DNA from: Myxococcales bacterium
GTDB lineage: Bacteria > Myxococcota_A > Bradymonadia > UBA7976 > UBA1532
DNA: 64,000 bases
Direction: 5' to 3'
Assembly: GCA_020633435.1 (NCBI GenBank)
Contig: JACKDP010000003.1
Location: 1-64,000 of the forward strand
Position 1 is the first letter of the stretch, and every line of letters starts with the position of its first letter. Below are positions 43,701-51,283 of the stretch, one piece after another. A program made the translations under genes and the position numbers. Under the pieces are notes generated by a model. It searched no databases. It saw only the letters and a list, made by a program, of their open reading frames with translations, and had not been told where the DNA came from.

Positions 43701-46469
43701 GCCGCGGGCCCCGAGGCCGTGGCCTGGGCGCCCCCCGAGGCGGGGACGTTCCGCGCCACGCCCGACAAGGGCGAGCACGCCCCAGGCGAGGTGGCGAAGC
43801 TGGTGCTGGAGAGCCCGTTCCAGACGGCGGAGGCCCTGGTCATCGTCGAGGGCCCCGACGCCAACGCCTACCAGCGGGTCGCCGTCCGCGGCGGCCAGGC
43901 CGTCGTCGAGGTGCCCATCGACCGCAGCTACACGCCGCGGGTGCCGGTGCACGTCGTCCTGCTGCGCGGCCGCGGCGAGGCCCCCGAGCCGGCGGGCGGC
44001 AGCACCGTCGACCTGGGCCGCCCCGATCTGGCCGCGACGACGACCTGGCTGGCCGTGAAGCCGGTGGATCACCTGGTGGACGTGGCGGTGACGCTGCCCG
44101 AGGCCGCCCTGCCGGGCCAGCAGATCCCCCTCGATCTGAAGCTGACCGATCCCCAGGGCAAGCCCACCGCCGGCGAGGTCACCCTGTGGCTCGTCGACCA
44201 GGCCGTGCTGGACCTGGGCACCGAGCAACCCCTCGACGCGATTCCGGATTTCCTGGTGCCGCGCAGCTCCGGGGTGGCCGTGCGCGACACCCGGAAGCTG
44301 GCCCTCGGCCGCATCCCCTACACCCAGATGCCTGGCGGCGACGGGGGCGACGACGACGACCCCCTGGCCCAGGCCACCATCCGCCGCGACTTCCGGCCGG
44401 TGCCCTACTACGAGCCCGCGCTGCAGGTGGGCGAGAACGGCCAGGCCCGGGTGGTCATCACGCTGCCCGACAACCTGACGCGCTTCGCGGTGCGGGCGAA
44501 GGTCATCGCCGGGGATCGCTTCGGCTTCGCCACCGGGCACATCGACGTGCGGCTGCCGGTGCTGGCCCAGGCGGTGCTGCCGCGGTTCGTGCGCCCCGGG
44601 GACGAGGTGGCGGCCGGCGTCATCGGCCGCGTGGTCGAGGGGCCCGTGGGGGCCGGCGCGGCCCAGCTCGACGTGGAGGGCGGCGCCATCCTGGGCGAGG
44701 CGAAGGCGGCGCTGGACTTCGGGGCCGACAAGCTGGCCCGGGCCGACTTCACCCTGCGCGTGGACGGGGCGGCGCGCTCGCTCGGCGTCACGCTGGGCGT
44801 CCGCCGCGACGCTGACGGGGCCGCCGACGCCGCCCGCATCGACCTGCCGGTGCAGCCGGACCGCCGCCCCGAGACGCGCTCGGGGGTCATCGCGCTCACG
44901 CCCGGCGAGGCCGCCACCATCCCGGCGGTGGAGGGGGCCGTGCGCCCGGGCACCCTGGCGCGGCGCGTGGCGGTGACGGACCAGCCGGCCATCCTGCGCG
45001 CGGCCGGGGCCCTGGAGGGGCTGGCCCGGCGGTCGGGCGGCGCCACCGGGGCGCGCATCGCCCGGGCCCGCGCCTTCCTCGCGGCCGCGAAGCTGCGGGA
45101 ATCCCTCGGCTTTCTCGGGGATGACCTGCTGCGCGAGGCGGTGCGCGAGACCATCGAGTACGTGGGCCAGACGGTGGACGGCGACGGCCGCGTCGCCGCC
45201 TTCCCGGGGGTCGCGGGCCAGGTCCACCTGACGGCGGCGGCCGTGCTGCTGCTGGCGGAGGCCCGGGCCGCCGGCTTCCCGCCCCCGCGGCGCCTCTGGG
45301 ATCGGCTGACGGAGACGCTGCGCCAGGCGCTGCGCTCCGACTACACCGGCTTCGTGCAGGGGGCCGCCTGGGTCGAGCGCGGGGCCGCGCTGGAGGCCCT
45401 GGCCGCGGCGGGCCGCCTGGACGCCGCCTACCTGGACGAGCTGGGCCGGCTGGCGGGCAGCCTGGGCCCCGAGGCCGCCGCGCGGGCCATCCTGGCGGCG
45501 AAGCGGGGGGGCCTCGAGCCGCCGCCCGCGCTGGCGCAGGCCCTCCACGACGCCGTGCGCACCGAGGTGAAGGGCGGGCAGACGGTCTACGCCGGCCTCG
45601 GCGGCTTCGGCCAGGATCGCGATCCCGTGCTGCGGGCCGACGAGACGGCCGCCATCGCGGTGGTGGCCCGGGCGCTCCAGGCCGCCGCCCCGACGGACGA
45701 CGCCCTGCCGGTGCTCTCGGCCACGCTGCTCCGGCTCGCCGACGCCGGCGGCTTCGGCAGCGCCGAGGCCGACGCCGAGGCCCTGCTGGCCCTCCAGGCC
45801 CTCCCGCCCCCGGGCGCCGGCGCGGGCCTCGAGGTCGCGCTGGCCGGGGCCGATCCCCTCGTCCTCGCCCCCGAGCAGCCCGTCGTCGTCGGCCCCCTCG
45901 CCGGCGCCGAGGCCGTCACGGCGCGCCTCACCCGCGGCGGCCCGGCGGAGCTGGCGTGGTGGAGCACCCACACCCCCGCCGGCCCGGGCGCCGAGGCCCC
46001 CGCCAGCCAGCGCGGCTTCGTGGTCACCCGCACCTGGCGCCGCGTCCAGGCCGGCGACGCCCCGCCCGTCATCACCCCCGTCGCCGAGGCCGGGGCCACC
46101 CTCCAGGTGAAGGTGGGCGACGTGGTGGAGGAGGACGTCCAGATCGTGAACCCGGCCGACCGGGTCTACGTGGCCATCGAGCTGCCCCTGGCGGCGGGCC
46201 TGGAGCCCCTGAACCCGGCCCTGGCCACGGCCCCGCCCGAGGCGAAGCCCAGCCGCGGCCCGACCCTGGCCCCCGACTACGTCCAGATCCTCGATGACCG
46301 CGCCGTCTGGTACTTCGTGCGCCTGCCCCGGGGCACCTTCGACCTGTACCTGCGCACCCAGGCCACCACCCCCGGCCGCTTCCAGCAGCCCGGCGCCGTG
46401 GCCGAGGCCCTCTTCGATCGGGCCCTGTTCGGCCAGAGCCCGGGCGCCCGCGTCGAGGTGCAGCGGTAG
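40758..46469 (+). CDS. Alpha-2-macroglobulin family protein lacking the thioester
   Basis: A 1903-residue bacterial alpha-2-macroglobulin. A signal anchor (SLRWALLVVALLGAAALA) comes first. MG domains follow, with the diagnostic HLFTERPVYRPEEPVHLKGWLR. Next come an acidic bait-like loop (GGDGGDDDDP) and the post-bait motif ALQVGENGQARVVITLPDNLTRFAVRAKV. A helical thioester-domain region and a C-terminal receptor-like domain end the protein. At the place of the usual GCxEQ thioester the sequence reads GALEG (residues 1417-1421), so no thioester can form, as in E. coli YfaS-type proteins. Bacterial macroglobulins trap attacking proteases in the periplasm. The usual partner pbpC is absent and a giant PPC-like protein is coupled instead. 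A terminator and a tRNA gene on the other strand follow. Confidence 0.9.
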   Translation: MSLPIPRSLRWALLVVALLGAAALARDALYDALWQRPPTGGTVVVPDTWLRRWDPITVFFPTARGTAGPEDRPERFLRLTPDHPGAYTWLDARTLQFRPADPWPALGRFDVTAGDATASLATLLAPPTGSSPYDGETERPPVDSMRVTFADPVPPAVLARMAHFELRPLPGVGAGPVRHLDAADFAVRPVPRGRPDEPYSYDFRFTRPIPDGTRVRLRLGLADDPRAQDEAATTITFATRIPFRIRSLGCPGAEVPVAPEGTRYPQDQPLACSGGRRVVVAFTAAPQGLGPVQARDLVRLEPPVDHLEIEVSGERLLLTGDFLPEVPYRLAVVPVALQDEARRPLEISGESVTWLWFPTPERSLRFVQTTGLAERFGPRRVPVEGRGHARADLRIYRVDPLNRSFWPFPDSAVDVAEDRMPPGPGEVPDAWEAATPIPEAEVIRRLSALGSPAFSGLIDLPLGATRARFGLDLAPYLQQVAGKDAPGHYLVGLRTLDGDHRTWMRLQVTDLALTTVERENAVRFVVTALGTGKPVAGADVVIEGAAGAGDARRFTTIAKVTTDAEGVATWTAAARGEGNPTVGRLVVRKGDDVLVLDPHRGPESFHDDYWSSYNAPWLQRMVEQGPALVEAPADRAHLFTERPVYRPEEPVHLKGWLRTARRGRLVPVTGDGFVRIAGPGGGSWRLPVSLSKSGTFYAKFEEADRPTGVYTATYEDARGKRHGQVTFTLDAYRLPTFKLGLFGDDPVPLDRPFVVTGIADYYAGGRVAEQPVRWRVTQYPYTWKPAARPGFVYSVDARFSRGARRFESTPALTRVAVTDLEGRARLTLDPGLEPSAWPRTYVIEATVTGADDQTVTQVKRVRALPAFALGLKAPRFLDQARSIPIEVIAVDGNGAAVVGQPLKVHVKHRQWHAHLQATDFSQGEARYVTDTVDVAVETREIVSAAEPVKLDLPISRAGVYLIEVEGQDRLGRAQVVGVDLYAAGPEAVAWAPPEAGTFRATPDKGEHAPGEVAKLVLESPFQTAEALVIVEGPDANAYQRVAVRGGQAVVEVPIDRSYTPRVPVHVVLLRGRGEAPEPAGGSTVDLGRPDLAATTTWLAVKPVDHLVDVAVTLPEAALPGQQIPLDLKLTDPQGKPTAGEVTLWLVDQAVLDLGTEQPLDAIPDFLVPRSSGVAVRDTRKLALGRIPYTQMPGGDGGDDDDPLAQATIRRDFRPVPYYEPALQVGENGQARVVITLPDNLTRFAVRAKVIAGDRFGFATGHIDVRLPVLAQAVLPRFVRPGDEVAAGVIGRVVEGPVGAGAAQLDVEGGAILGEAKAALDFGADKLARADFTLRVDGAARSLGVTLGVRRDADGAADAARIDLPVQPDRRPETRSGVIALTPGEAATIPAVEGAVRPGTLARRVAVTDQPAILRAAGALEGLARRSGGATGARIARARAFLAAAKLRESLGFLGDDLLREAVRETIEYVGQTVDGDGRVAAFPGVAGQVHLTAAAVLLLAEARAAGFPPPRRLWDRLTETLRQALRSDYTGFVQGAAWVERGAALEALAAAGRLDAAYLDELGRLAGSLGPEAAARAILAAKRGGLEPPPALAQALHDAVRTEVKGGQTVYAGLGGFGQDRDPVLRADETAAIAVVARALQAAAPTDDALPVLSATLLRLADAGGFGSAEADAEALLALQALPPPGAGAGLEVALAGADPLVLAPEQPVVVGPLAGAEAVTARLTRGGPAELAWWSTHTPAGPGAEAPASQRGFVVTRTWRRVQAGDAPPVITPVAEAGATLQVKVGDVVEEDVQIVNPADRVYVAIELPLAAGLEPLNPALATAPPEAKPSRGPTLAPDYVQILDDRAVWYFVRLPRGTFDLYLRTQATTPGRFQQPGAVAEALFDRALFGQSPGARVEVQR

Positions 46470-46480
46470 GGAGGCGGTCC

Positions 46481-46518
46481 GAAAAGAAAAAGGCCAGGAG
46501 GTCACCCTCCTGGCCTTT
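46481..46518 (-). terminator. Rho-independent terminator after tRNA-Pro
   Basis: A perfect 12-bp stem (AAGGCCAGGAGG at 46490-46501 with CCTCCTGGCCTT at 46506-46517) and a 4-base loop. Read on the minus strand it is followed by TTTTTCTTTTC (46491-46481), the classical T-tract. It ends the def-fmt-rsmB-rpe-tRNA transcript. On the plus strand it could also stop the macroglobulin message, though with a poor T-tract. Confidence 0.9.
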
Positions 46519-46525
46519 CCCCGTG

Positions 46526-46593
<68 letters not shown>

Positions 46594-46603
<10 letters not shown>

Positions 46604-47280
46604 CCACGTGCCTGCTGCCCCTCGCGGGCCAGCCGGCGCAGCTCGTCGATCGCCGAGCCGTAGTTGCCATTTCCGAAGACCGCCGAGCCTGCGACGAACA
46701 CATCGGCGCCGGCCTGCGCAACCTTGAAAACGGACGCGGAATTTATGCCCCCATCGACCTCGATGTCAACCTCGAATCCTTCAGCGTCGATCCGGGCGCG
46801 CAGACGCCGGATCTTGTCCAGGACGGCGGGGATGAAGTGCTGCCCGCCGAAGCCCGGGTTCACGCTCATGAGCAGGACCAGATCGACCTGATCGAGCACG
46901 TGGTCGAGCACGCTGAGGGGCGTGTGGGGGTTCAGGCTGACGCCCACCTTCGCCCCCGTCGAGCGGACGAGCTGGAGGGTGCGGTGCAGGTGGACGCTGG
47001 CCTCGGCGTGCACGGTGATGAGGTCGGCCCCGGCGTCCCGGAAGGCCGGGGCGTAGCGGTCGGGGTCGGTGATCATCAGGTGCACGTCGAAGGGGAGCGT
47101 GCAGGCGCCGCGGATGGCCTTCACCACGGGGGGGCCGAAGGTGAGGTTCGGCACGAAGTGCCCATCCATCACGTCCAGGTGGATCCAGTCGGCCCCCGCG
47201 GCGGCCACGGCCTCGACCTCGGCGCCGAGCCGGCTGAAGTCGGCCGACAGGATGGACGGGGCGATGCGGGGCGCGCTCAT
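46594..47280 (-). CDS. rpe: Ribulose-phosphate 3-epimerase
   Basis: A 228-residue TIM-barrel enzyme interconverting ribulose 5-phosphate and xylulose 5-phosphate in the pentose phosphate pathway. Motifs are APSILSADFSRLGAE, the metal and catalytic residues in DWIHLDVMDGHFVPNLTFGP, then HLMI, LLMSVNPGFGGQHFIP and the phosphate loop IEVDGGIN...VAGSAVFG. The length is normal. The ATG overlaps the rsmB stop (ATGA). The last three codons and TAG lie inside the tRNA-Pro gene. Confidence 0.96.
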
Positions 47281-48644
47281 GGGACCTCCCGGCGGCGGAA
47301 GCGGGCGGCGAAGAAGGCGTCGGTGCCGTGGTCCTCGATGCGGGTCGCCACGTAGCCGTCCGTCATCAGCGGCGCCCAGTCCACGGCGCCCGCCGGCGGA
47401 TCATCCAGCGAAAACAGGGGGTTGCGCTCCAGGAAGGCGTCGGCCTGGCGGGCCCCCTCCTCGGGCGTGTCGGTGCAGACGCTGTAGACGAGCACGCCGC
47501 CCGGGCGCACGCCCAGGGCGGCGGCGTCGAGGATGCGGGCCTGCAGCTCGGCCAGGCGGCCGATGTCCTCGGGGGTGCGGCGCCACTTCAGCTCGGGGTG
47601 GCGGCGCAGCACGCCGAAGCCGCTGCAGGGGGCGTCCACCAGCACGCGGTCGAAGGGCGGCGGCCCCTCCAGGGGCACGGTGCCGTCGTGCTGCTGCACC
47701 CGGACGCACGCCAGGTCGCGCAGCGTCTGGGCCAGCCGCTCGGCCTTGCCCGGGTGGGCGTCGGTGGCCAGCAGCCGCCCCTCGCCCTGCATCAGCCGCG
47801 CGAGGTGCCGCGTCTTGCCGCCGGGGGCCGCGCAGACGTCCCAGACCGTCTCGCCGGGCTGGGGATCGACCAGGTGCCCGACGAGCTGGGCCGCCTCGTC
47901 CTGGACGCGCCACCAGCCATCGCCGAAGGAGTCGCTGCCGAACGGATCGGGGTGGTCCTCGATGTGGATGGCCTCGGGGGCGTAGGTGCCGCGGGTGGCC
48001 GTGGCCCCCTCGGCCTGCAGTCGCGTCAGCAGGACCTCGGGCTCGAGCCGCGACCGGTCGGGGCGGACGGTGAGCGGGGCCGGGCGGTTGCAGGCCGCGC
48101 CGCGCCGCGCCGCCAGGGCGGGGCCGCCCTCGGCCAGCCAGCGCAGGACGAGCCAGCGCGGCTGGGAGAGGCGCGCCGCCAGGGCGCTGGGCTCGTCGCC
48201 GCGAGGGGGCTGGTCGCCGTGCTCGCTGAGCTTGCGCAGGATGGCGTTGCAGAGGCGGGCCATGGGCTCGCCGCCCAGGTAGCGGGCCTGATCCACCGCC
48301 GCGTCCACCGCCGCGTGGTCGGGGACGCGGTCCAGGAAGAGGATCTGGTACGCCGCCAGCCGCAGGACGCGCCGGATGGGCACCGGCGTCTGGTCCATGC
48401 CCTTGCGGGCGTGCTGGTCGAGGGCGTGATCCAGGCGGCCCTGCCAGCGCGTCGTGCCGGCCACCAGCTCGCGCACGAGGCCCTGGTCGACGCGGGAGAG
48501 GCGGGCGCGGCGCAGGGTGCCGTCGACGGCGGGCTGCAGGAAGGCGCTCTCGTCCTCCAGCGCGGCCAGGACCTCCAGCGCCGCCGCGCGGGCGCCGCCC
48601 CCCGGGGTCGGCCGCGGGGCCTCCTCGCGGCGGGGGGGCGTCAC
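47277..48644 (-). CDS. rsmB: 16S rRNA (cytosine-967 C5)-methyltransferase RsmB
   Basis: A 455-residue protein with an N-terminal NusB-like RNA-binding helical domain (residues 15-150) and a C-terminal SAM-dependent methyltransferase. The SAM motif is TVWDVCAAPGGKTRHLA. The two cysteines of the m5C mechanism are in VDAPCSGFG (about 339, motif IV) and YSVCTDTPEE (about 389, motif VI). It methylates 16S rRNA position 967 during 30S assembly. The start is GTG 48644, the first in-frame start after a TGA upstream. No ribosome binding site is obvious. It is part of the def-fmt-rsmB-rpe cluster. Confidence 0.94.
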   Translation of the reverse strand: MTPPRREEAPRPTPGGGARAAALEVLAALEDESAFLQPAVDGTLRRARLSRVDQGLVRELVAGTTRWQGRLDHALDQHARKGMDQTPVPIRRVLRLAAYQILFLDRVPDHAAVDAAVDQARYLGGEPMARLCNAILRKLSEHGDQPPRGDEPSALAARLSQPRWLVLRWLAEGGPALAARRGAACNRPAPLTVRPDRSRLEPEVLLTRLQAEGATATRGTYAPEAIHIEDHPDPFGSDSFGDGWWRVQDEAAQLVGHLVDPQPGETVWDVCAAPGGKTRHLARLMQGEGRLLATDAHPGKAERLAQTLRDLACVRVQQHDGTVPLEGPPPFDRVLVDAPCSGFGVLRRHPELKWRRTPEDIGRLAELQARILDAAALGVRPGGVLVYSVCTDTPEEGARQADAFLERNPLFSLDDPPAGAVDWAPLMTDGYVATRIEDHGTDAFFAARFRRREVP

Positions 48645-48761
48645 GGCGGGGACCGGGGGCCGGGGCGGCGGGCGTCACGGCGAGGCGCGTCCGCGGCGCC
48701 GGGGCGGGGGCCGCGGGCCGCCGCCGGCGGGGGCCGCGGCCCGAGGAGTGGGGGGGCTTCA

Positions 48762-49700
48762 TCACAGGACCTCACCGGGCGGCAGGGGATCGCCGAGCAG
48801 AAAGACGTTGCCATCCAGGGCCTTGCGGCCTGGACGCTGGAGGCGGGTGAGCACCACGGCGCCCTCGCCGCAGGCCACGACGGGCCCGTCGGGGGCGTGG
48901 GCCAGGATGGTCCCGGGGGCGCCGGCGCCCTCGGCCAGGCGGGTGGCGTGCACCTTCCAGGGCTCGCCGTCGCGCTCGAAGAAGGCCCCCGGCCAGGGCC
49001 AGGTGCCGCGCACCCGGTCGTGGAGCTTCTGGGCCGGCCAGCGCCAGTCGAGCCGCCCATCCTCCTTGGTGAGCATGGGGGCCAGCGTGGCCTGGGCGTG
49101 GTCCTGGACCGTGAACGCGAGCGCGCCGGCGCAGAGGGCCTCGACGGCCTCCACCATCGCCGCCGCGCTCACCTCGGCGAGGCGGGCGAAGAGGTCGGCG
49201 GTGGTCTCCTCGGGGCCGATGGGCGTGCGGCGCATCAGGCCCACCGGGCCCGTGTCCATGCCGGCCTCCATCTGCATGATGGAGACGCCCGTCTCGGGCA
49301 GGCCGCGGATGACGGCCCACTGGATGGGGGCCGCCCCGCGCAGGGCGGGCAGCAGGCTGCCGTGGCCGTTCAGGCAGCCGAGCGGCGGCAGATCCAGGTA
49401 GCGCTGGGGCAGGATGCGGCCGTACGCCACGACGACGATGAGGTCGGGGGCGAGGCCCTGCAGGGTGGCGTAGCTCTCGTTGGAGAGGCGCGGCCACTGG
49501 AAGAGCGGCAGGCCGCGGGCCTCGGCCAGGGCGCCCACCGGCGTCTGCTCGACCCGGTTGCCGCGGCCCTTGGGGCGGGCCGGCTGGCTGACGACGCCTA
49601 CCACGGGCACGCCGCGATCGAGCAGGGCGCGCAGGGTGGGCACCGCGTAGTCCGGGGTGCCCATGAACACGACGCGCAGGTCCTCGGGGCGGCGGCTCAC
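48762..49700 (-). CDS. fmt: Methionyl-tRNA formyltransferase
   Basis: A 312-residue enzyme transferring formyl from 10-formyl-THF to initiator Met-tRNA. The N-terminal Rossmann domain starts RVVFMGTPDYAVPTL. The catalytic residues are Asn111, His113 (NGHGSLLPALRGAAPI) and Asp149 (MEAGMDTGPV). The C-terminal OB-like domain follows residue 205. The GTG start overlaps the def stop (GTGA), so both are coupled. A 117-bp G/C-rich gap to rsmB shows no feature. Confidence 0.95.
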   Translation of the reverse strand: MSRRPEDLRVVFMGTPDYAVPTLRALLDRGVPVVGVVSQPARPKGRGNRVEQTPVGALAEARGLPLFQWPRLSNESYATLQGLAPDLIVVVAYGRILPQRYLDLPPLGCLNGHGSLLPALRGAAPIQWAVIRGLPETGVSIMQMEAGMDTGPVGLMRRTPIGPEETTADLFARLAEVSAAAMVEAVEALCAGALAFTVQDHAQATLAPMLTKEDGRLDWRWPAQKLHDRVRGTWPWPGAFFERDGEPWKVHATRLAEGAGAPGTILAHAPDGPVVACGEGAVVLTRLQRPGRKALDGNVFLLGDPLPPGEVL

Positions 49701-50212
49701 AGGACGGGCACCGCGCCGCGGCGGGCTTCCTCGTAGTCGAGCAGCGTCGCCCGGCGCTCCAGGGCGCCCAGGCGGTCGACGTAGAGGCGGCCGTCGAGGT
49801 GGTCGACCTCGTGCTGGATGCAGACGGCCTCCAGGTCGCGGGTCTCGAGGCGCTGCGGCTGGCCCAGCTCGTCGAGGTACTCCACGACGATGCGCTCGGC
49901 CCGCTCCACCTCGGCGGTGATGCCCGGCAGCGACAGGCAGCCCTCGCGCCAGACGATGGTGCCGCGGCGCTCGACGATGCGGGGGTTGATGAGGGCGCGG
50001 GCGCGCGCCTCGCCGTCGCGGGGGCTGCAGTCGACGACCACGACCCGCCAGGGCATCCCCACCTGGGTGGCGGCGAGGCCGACGCCCCCCTCGACCCGCA
50101 TGGTGGCGAAGAGGCCCTGCACCAGCCGCTGGATGGCCGGCGTCACCGCCGGGACCTCGGCGGCCACCTCCAGGAGCCGGGGATCCGGCCACTTGAGCAC
50201 GTCAAACACCAC
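49697..50212 (-). CDS. def: Peptide deformylase
   Basis: A 171-residue metalloenzyme removing the N-formyl group from nascent proteins. All three family motifs are present: GVGLAATQ (43-50), EGCLS (90-94, metal-ligand Cys92) and QHEVDH (133-138, metal ligands His134 and His138, catalytic Glu135). The start is GTG 50212, chosen because AAGGAGG ends seven bases upstream. A second GTG follows directly. It is the first gene of the def-fmt-rsmB-rpe-tRNA operon. Confidence 0.96.
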   Translation of the reverse strand: MVFDVLKWPDPRLLEVAAEVPAVTPAIQRLVQGLFATMRVEGGVGLAATQVGMPWRVVVVDCSPRDGEARARALINPRIVERRGTIVWREGCLSLPGITAEVERAERIVVEYLDELGQPQRLETRDLEAVCIQHEVDHLDGRLYVDRLGALERRATLLDYEEARRGAVPVL

Positions 50213-50236
50213 GCTCGCCCCTCCTTCGCGGCGCGC

Positions 50237-50265
50237 AACGTAGGGCGCAGCGCGCTCCGGATCAA
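50237..50265 (-). promoter_or_regulatory. Possible promoter of the def operon
   Basis: On the minus strand TTGATC (50265-50260) and TACGTT (50242-50237) are 17 bp apart, placing a start site about 20 bases before the def ribosome binding site. The -10 is weak. The same CTACGTTGCGC stretch occurs upstream of the pfk gene (11502-11492), which hints that it is a functional element. Confidence 0.35.
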
Positions 50266-50317
50266 GGGAGCGCGTCGCGAGCGACTTCGGCGATGCGCCC
50301 GACGGGCGACTGGTGGC

Positions 50318-51283
50318 ATGCTCCGAGATCGCGAAGCCATGATGCTGGACCAGGCGCCTCTCCACGTACCGATCCTGCCGGATGACGGTGACCGCCCCGG
50401 CCAGTACCGCGGTGCGCGCCGCGCCTTCGCCACCCGCCTCTTCAACCGGGCCGTCTACCAGCTCGACCGCGACATCTCGGGCGTGGTGGGCTTCATCGGC
50501 GCGGGCCTCTGGCACAACGTCTGGGAGGCCAGCGTCGAGGACGAGCGCTGGGTCCTGCGCATCCCCCACGGCCCGCCCCTGCCCGAGCACGACGTCCGGC
50601 TGCTGCGGGAGGCCCGCATCCTCAACTGGGTGCGCCAGCAGCCCCTCGGCCTCATCGTGCCGCGGCCCGTGGCCCTGGTGCACACCTGCTTCGGCCTGGC
50701 CTCGGTGCAGACGTTCGTGCCCGGCGCCCCGGTAGAGGGCGGCCCGCGCATCGCGGCCGTGGCCAGCGCCGCCCGGGCCTGCCACGCCATCCGCGTCCCC
50801 CTCGACTGGGACTGGCTGGAGTCGTTCCCCACCCGCCTCGACCACGCCCAGGAGCGGCTGGAGCGGGCCCGCGAGGTGGATCTGCCCGAGGGGCGCGACG
50901 CCTGCGCCTGGATCGAGGCCCACCTGCCGCTGCCGGAGCCGAGCCGCCTGCTGCATGGGGATCTGCTGCCCCAGAACGTGCTCGTCACCGAGGGCGACGA
51001 GCTGGTGGCCATCGACTGGGCCGAGGCGATGGTGGGGGATCCGGCCTACGACTTCTGCATCGTGGCCCGGGGCATCCGCCGCCCGCTGGGGGAGCCCGAC
51101 GCCCGCCGGCGCCTGCTGGACGCCTACCACGCCGCGGGCGGATCCCAGACGGTGACGCTGAACCACGTCCGCGGCCAGGAGCTGTCGCTGATGCTCGACT
51201 GGCTGGCCGTCGGGGCGAGCCCGCAGGACAACGACGAGGCGCTGAGTCGCCTGCGCAGCCTGCTCAAGCGCCTGAAAGCGTAG
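50318..51283 (+). CDS. Aminoglycoside phosphotransferase (APH) family kinase
   Basis: A 321-residue small-molecule kinase of the APH/choline kinase fold. The nucleotide-loop region is GLWHNVWEASVEDERWVLRIPH (with the beta-3 segment). The catalytic loop is RLLHGDLLPQNVLV and the metal-binding Asp is in VAIDWAEAMVGDPAYDFCI. The substrate is unknown. Homologs phosphorylate sugars, amino alcohols or antibiotics, and nothing here proves resistance. In-frame ATGs at 50339 and 50342 are alternative starts. It is divergent from def and convergent with the kinase-ATPase gene, touching it at the stops (51283/51284). Confidence 0.82.
   Translation: MLRDREAMMLDQAPLHVPILPDDGDRPGQYRGARRAFATRLFNRAVYQLDRDISGVVGFIGAGLWHNVWEASVEDERWVLRIPHGPPLPEHDVRLLREARILNWVRQQPLGLIVPRPVALVHTCFGLASVQTFVPGAPVEGGPRIAAVASAARACHAIRVPLDWDWLESFPTRLDHAQERLERAREVDLPEGRDACAWIEAHLPLPEPSRLLHGDLLPQNVLVTEGDELVAIDWAEAMVGDPAYDFCIVARGIRRPLGEPDARRRLLDAYHAAGGSQTVTLNHVRGQELSLMLDWLAVGASPQDNDEALSRLRSLLKRLKA

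Noticed and set aside
35538..46469. One uninterrupted 3643-codon frame
   Set aside because: The middle 1.1 kb is Arg/Gly/Pro-rich shadow translation. The +1 frame there is sensible, and a new signal-anchored protein starts at 40758.
50318..51283. Antibiotic resistance determinant
   Set aside because: The APH fold is shared by many metabolic kinases and there is no mobile or resistance context.
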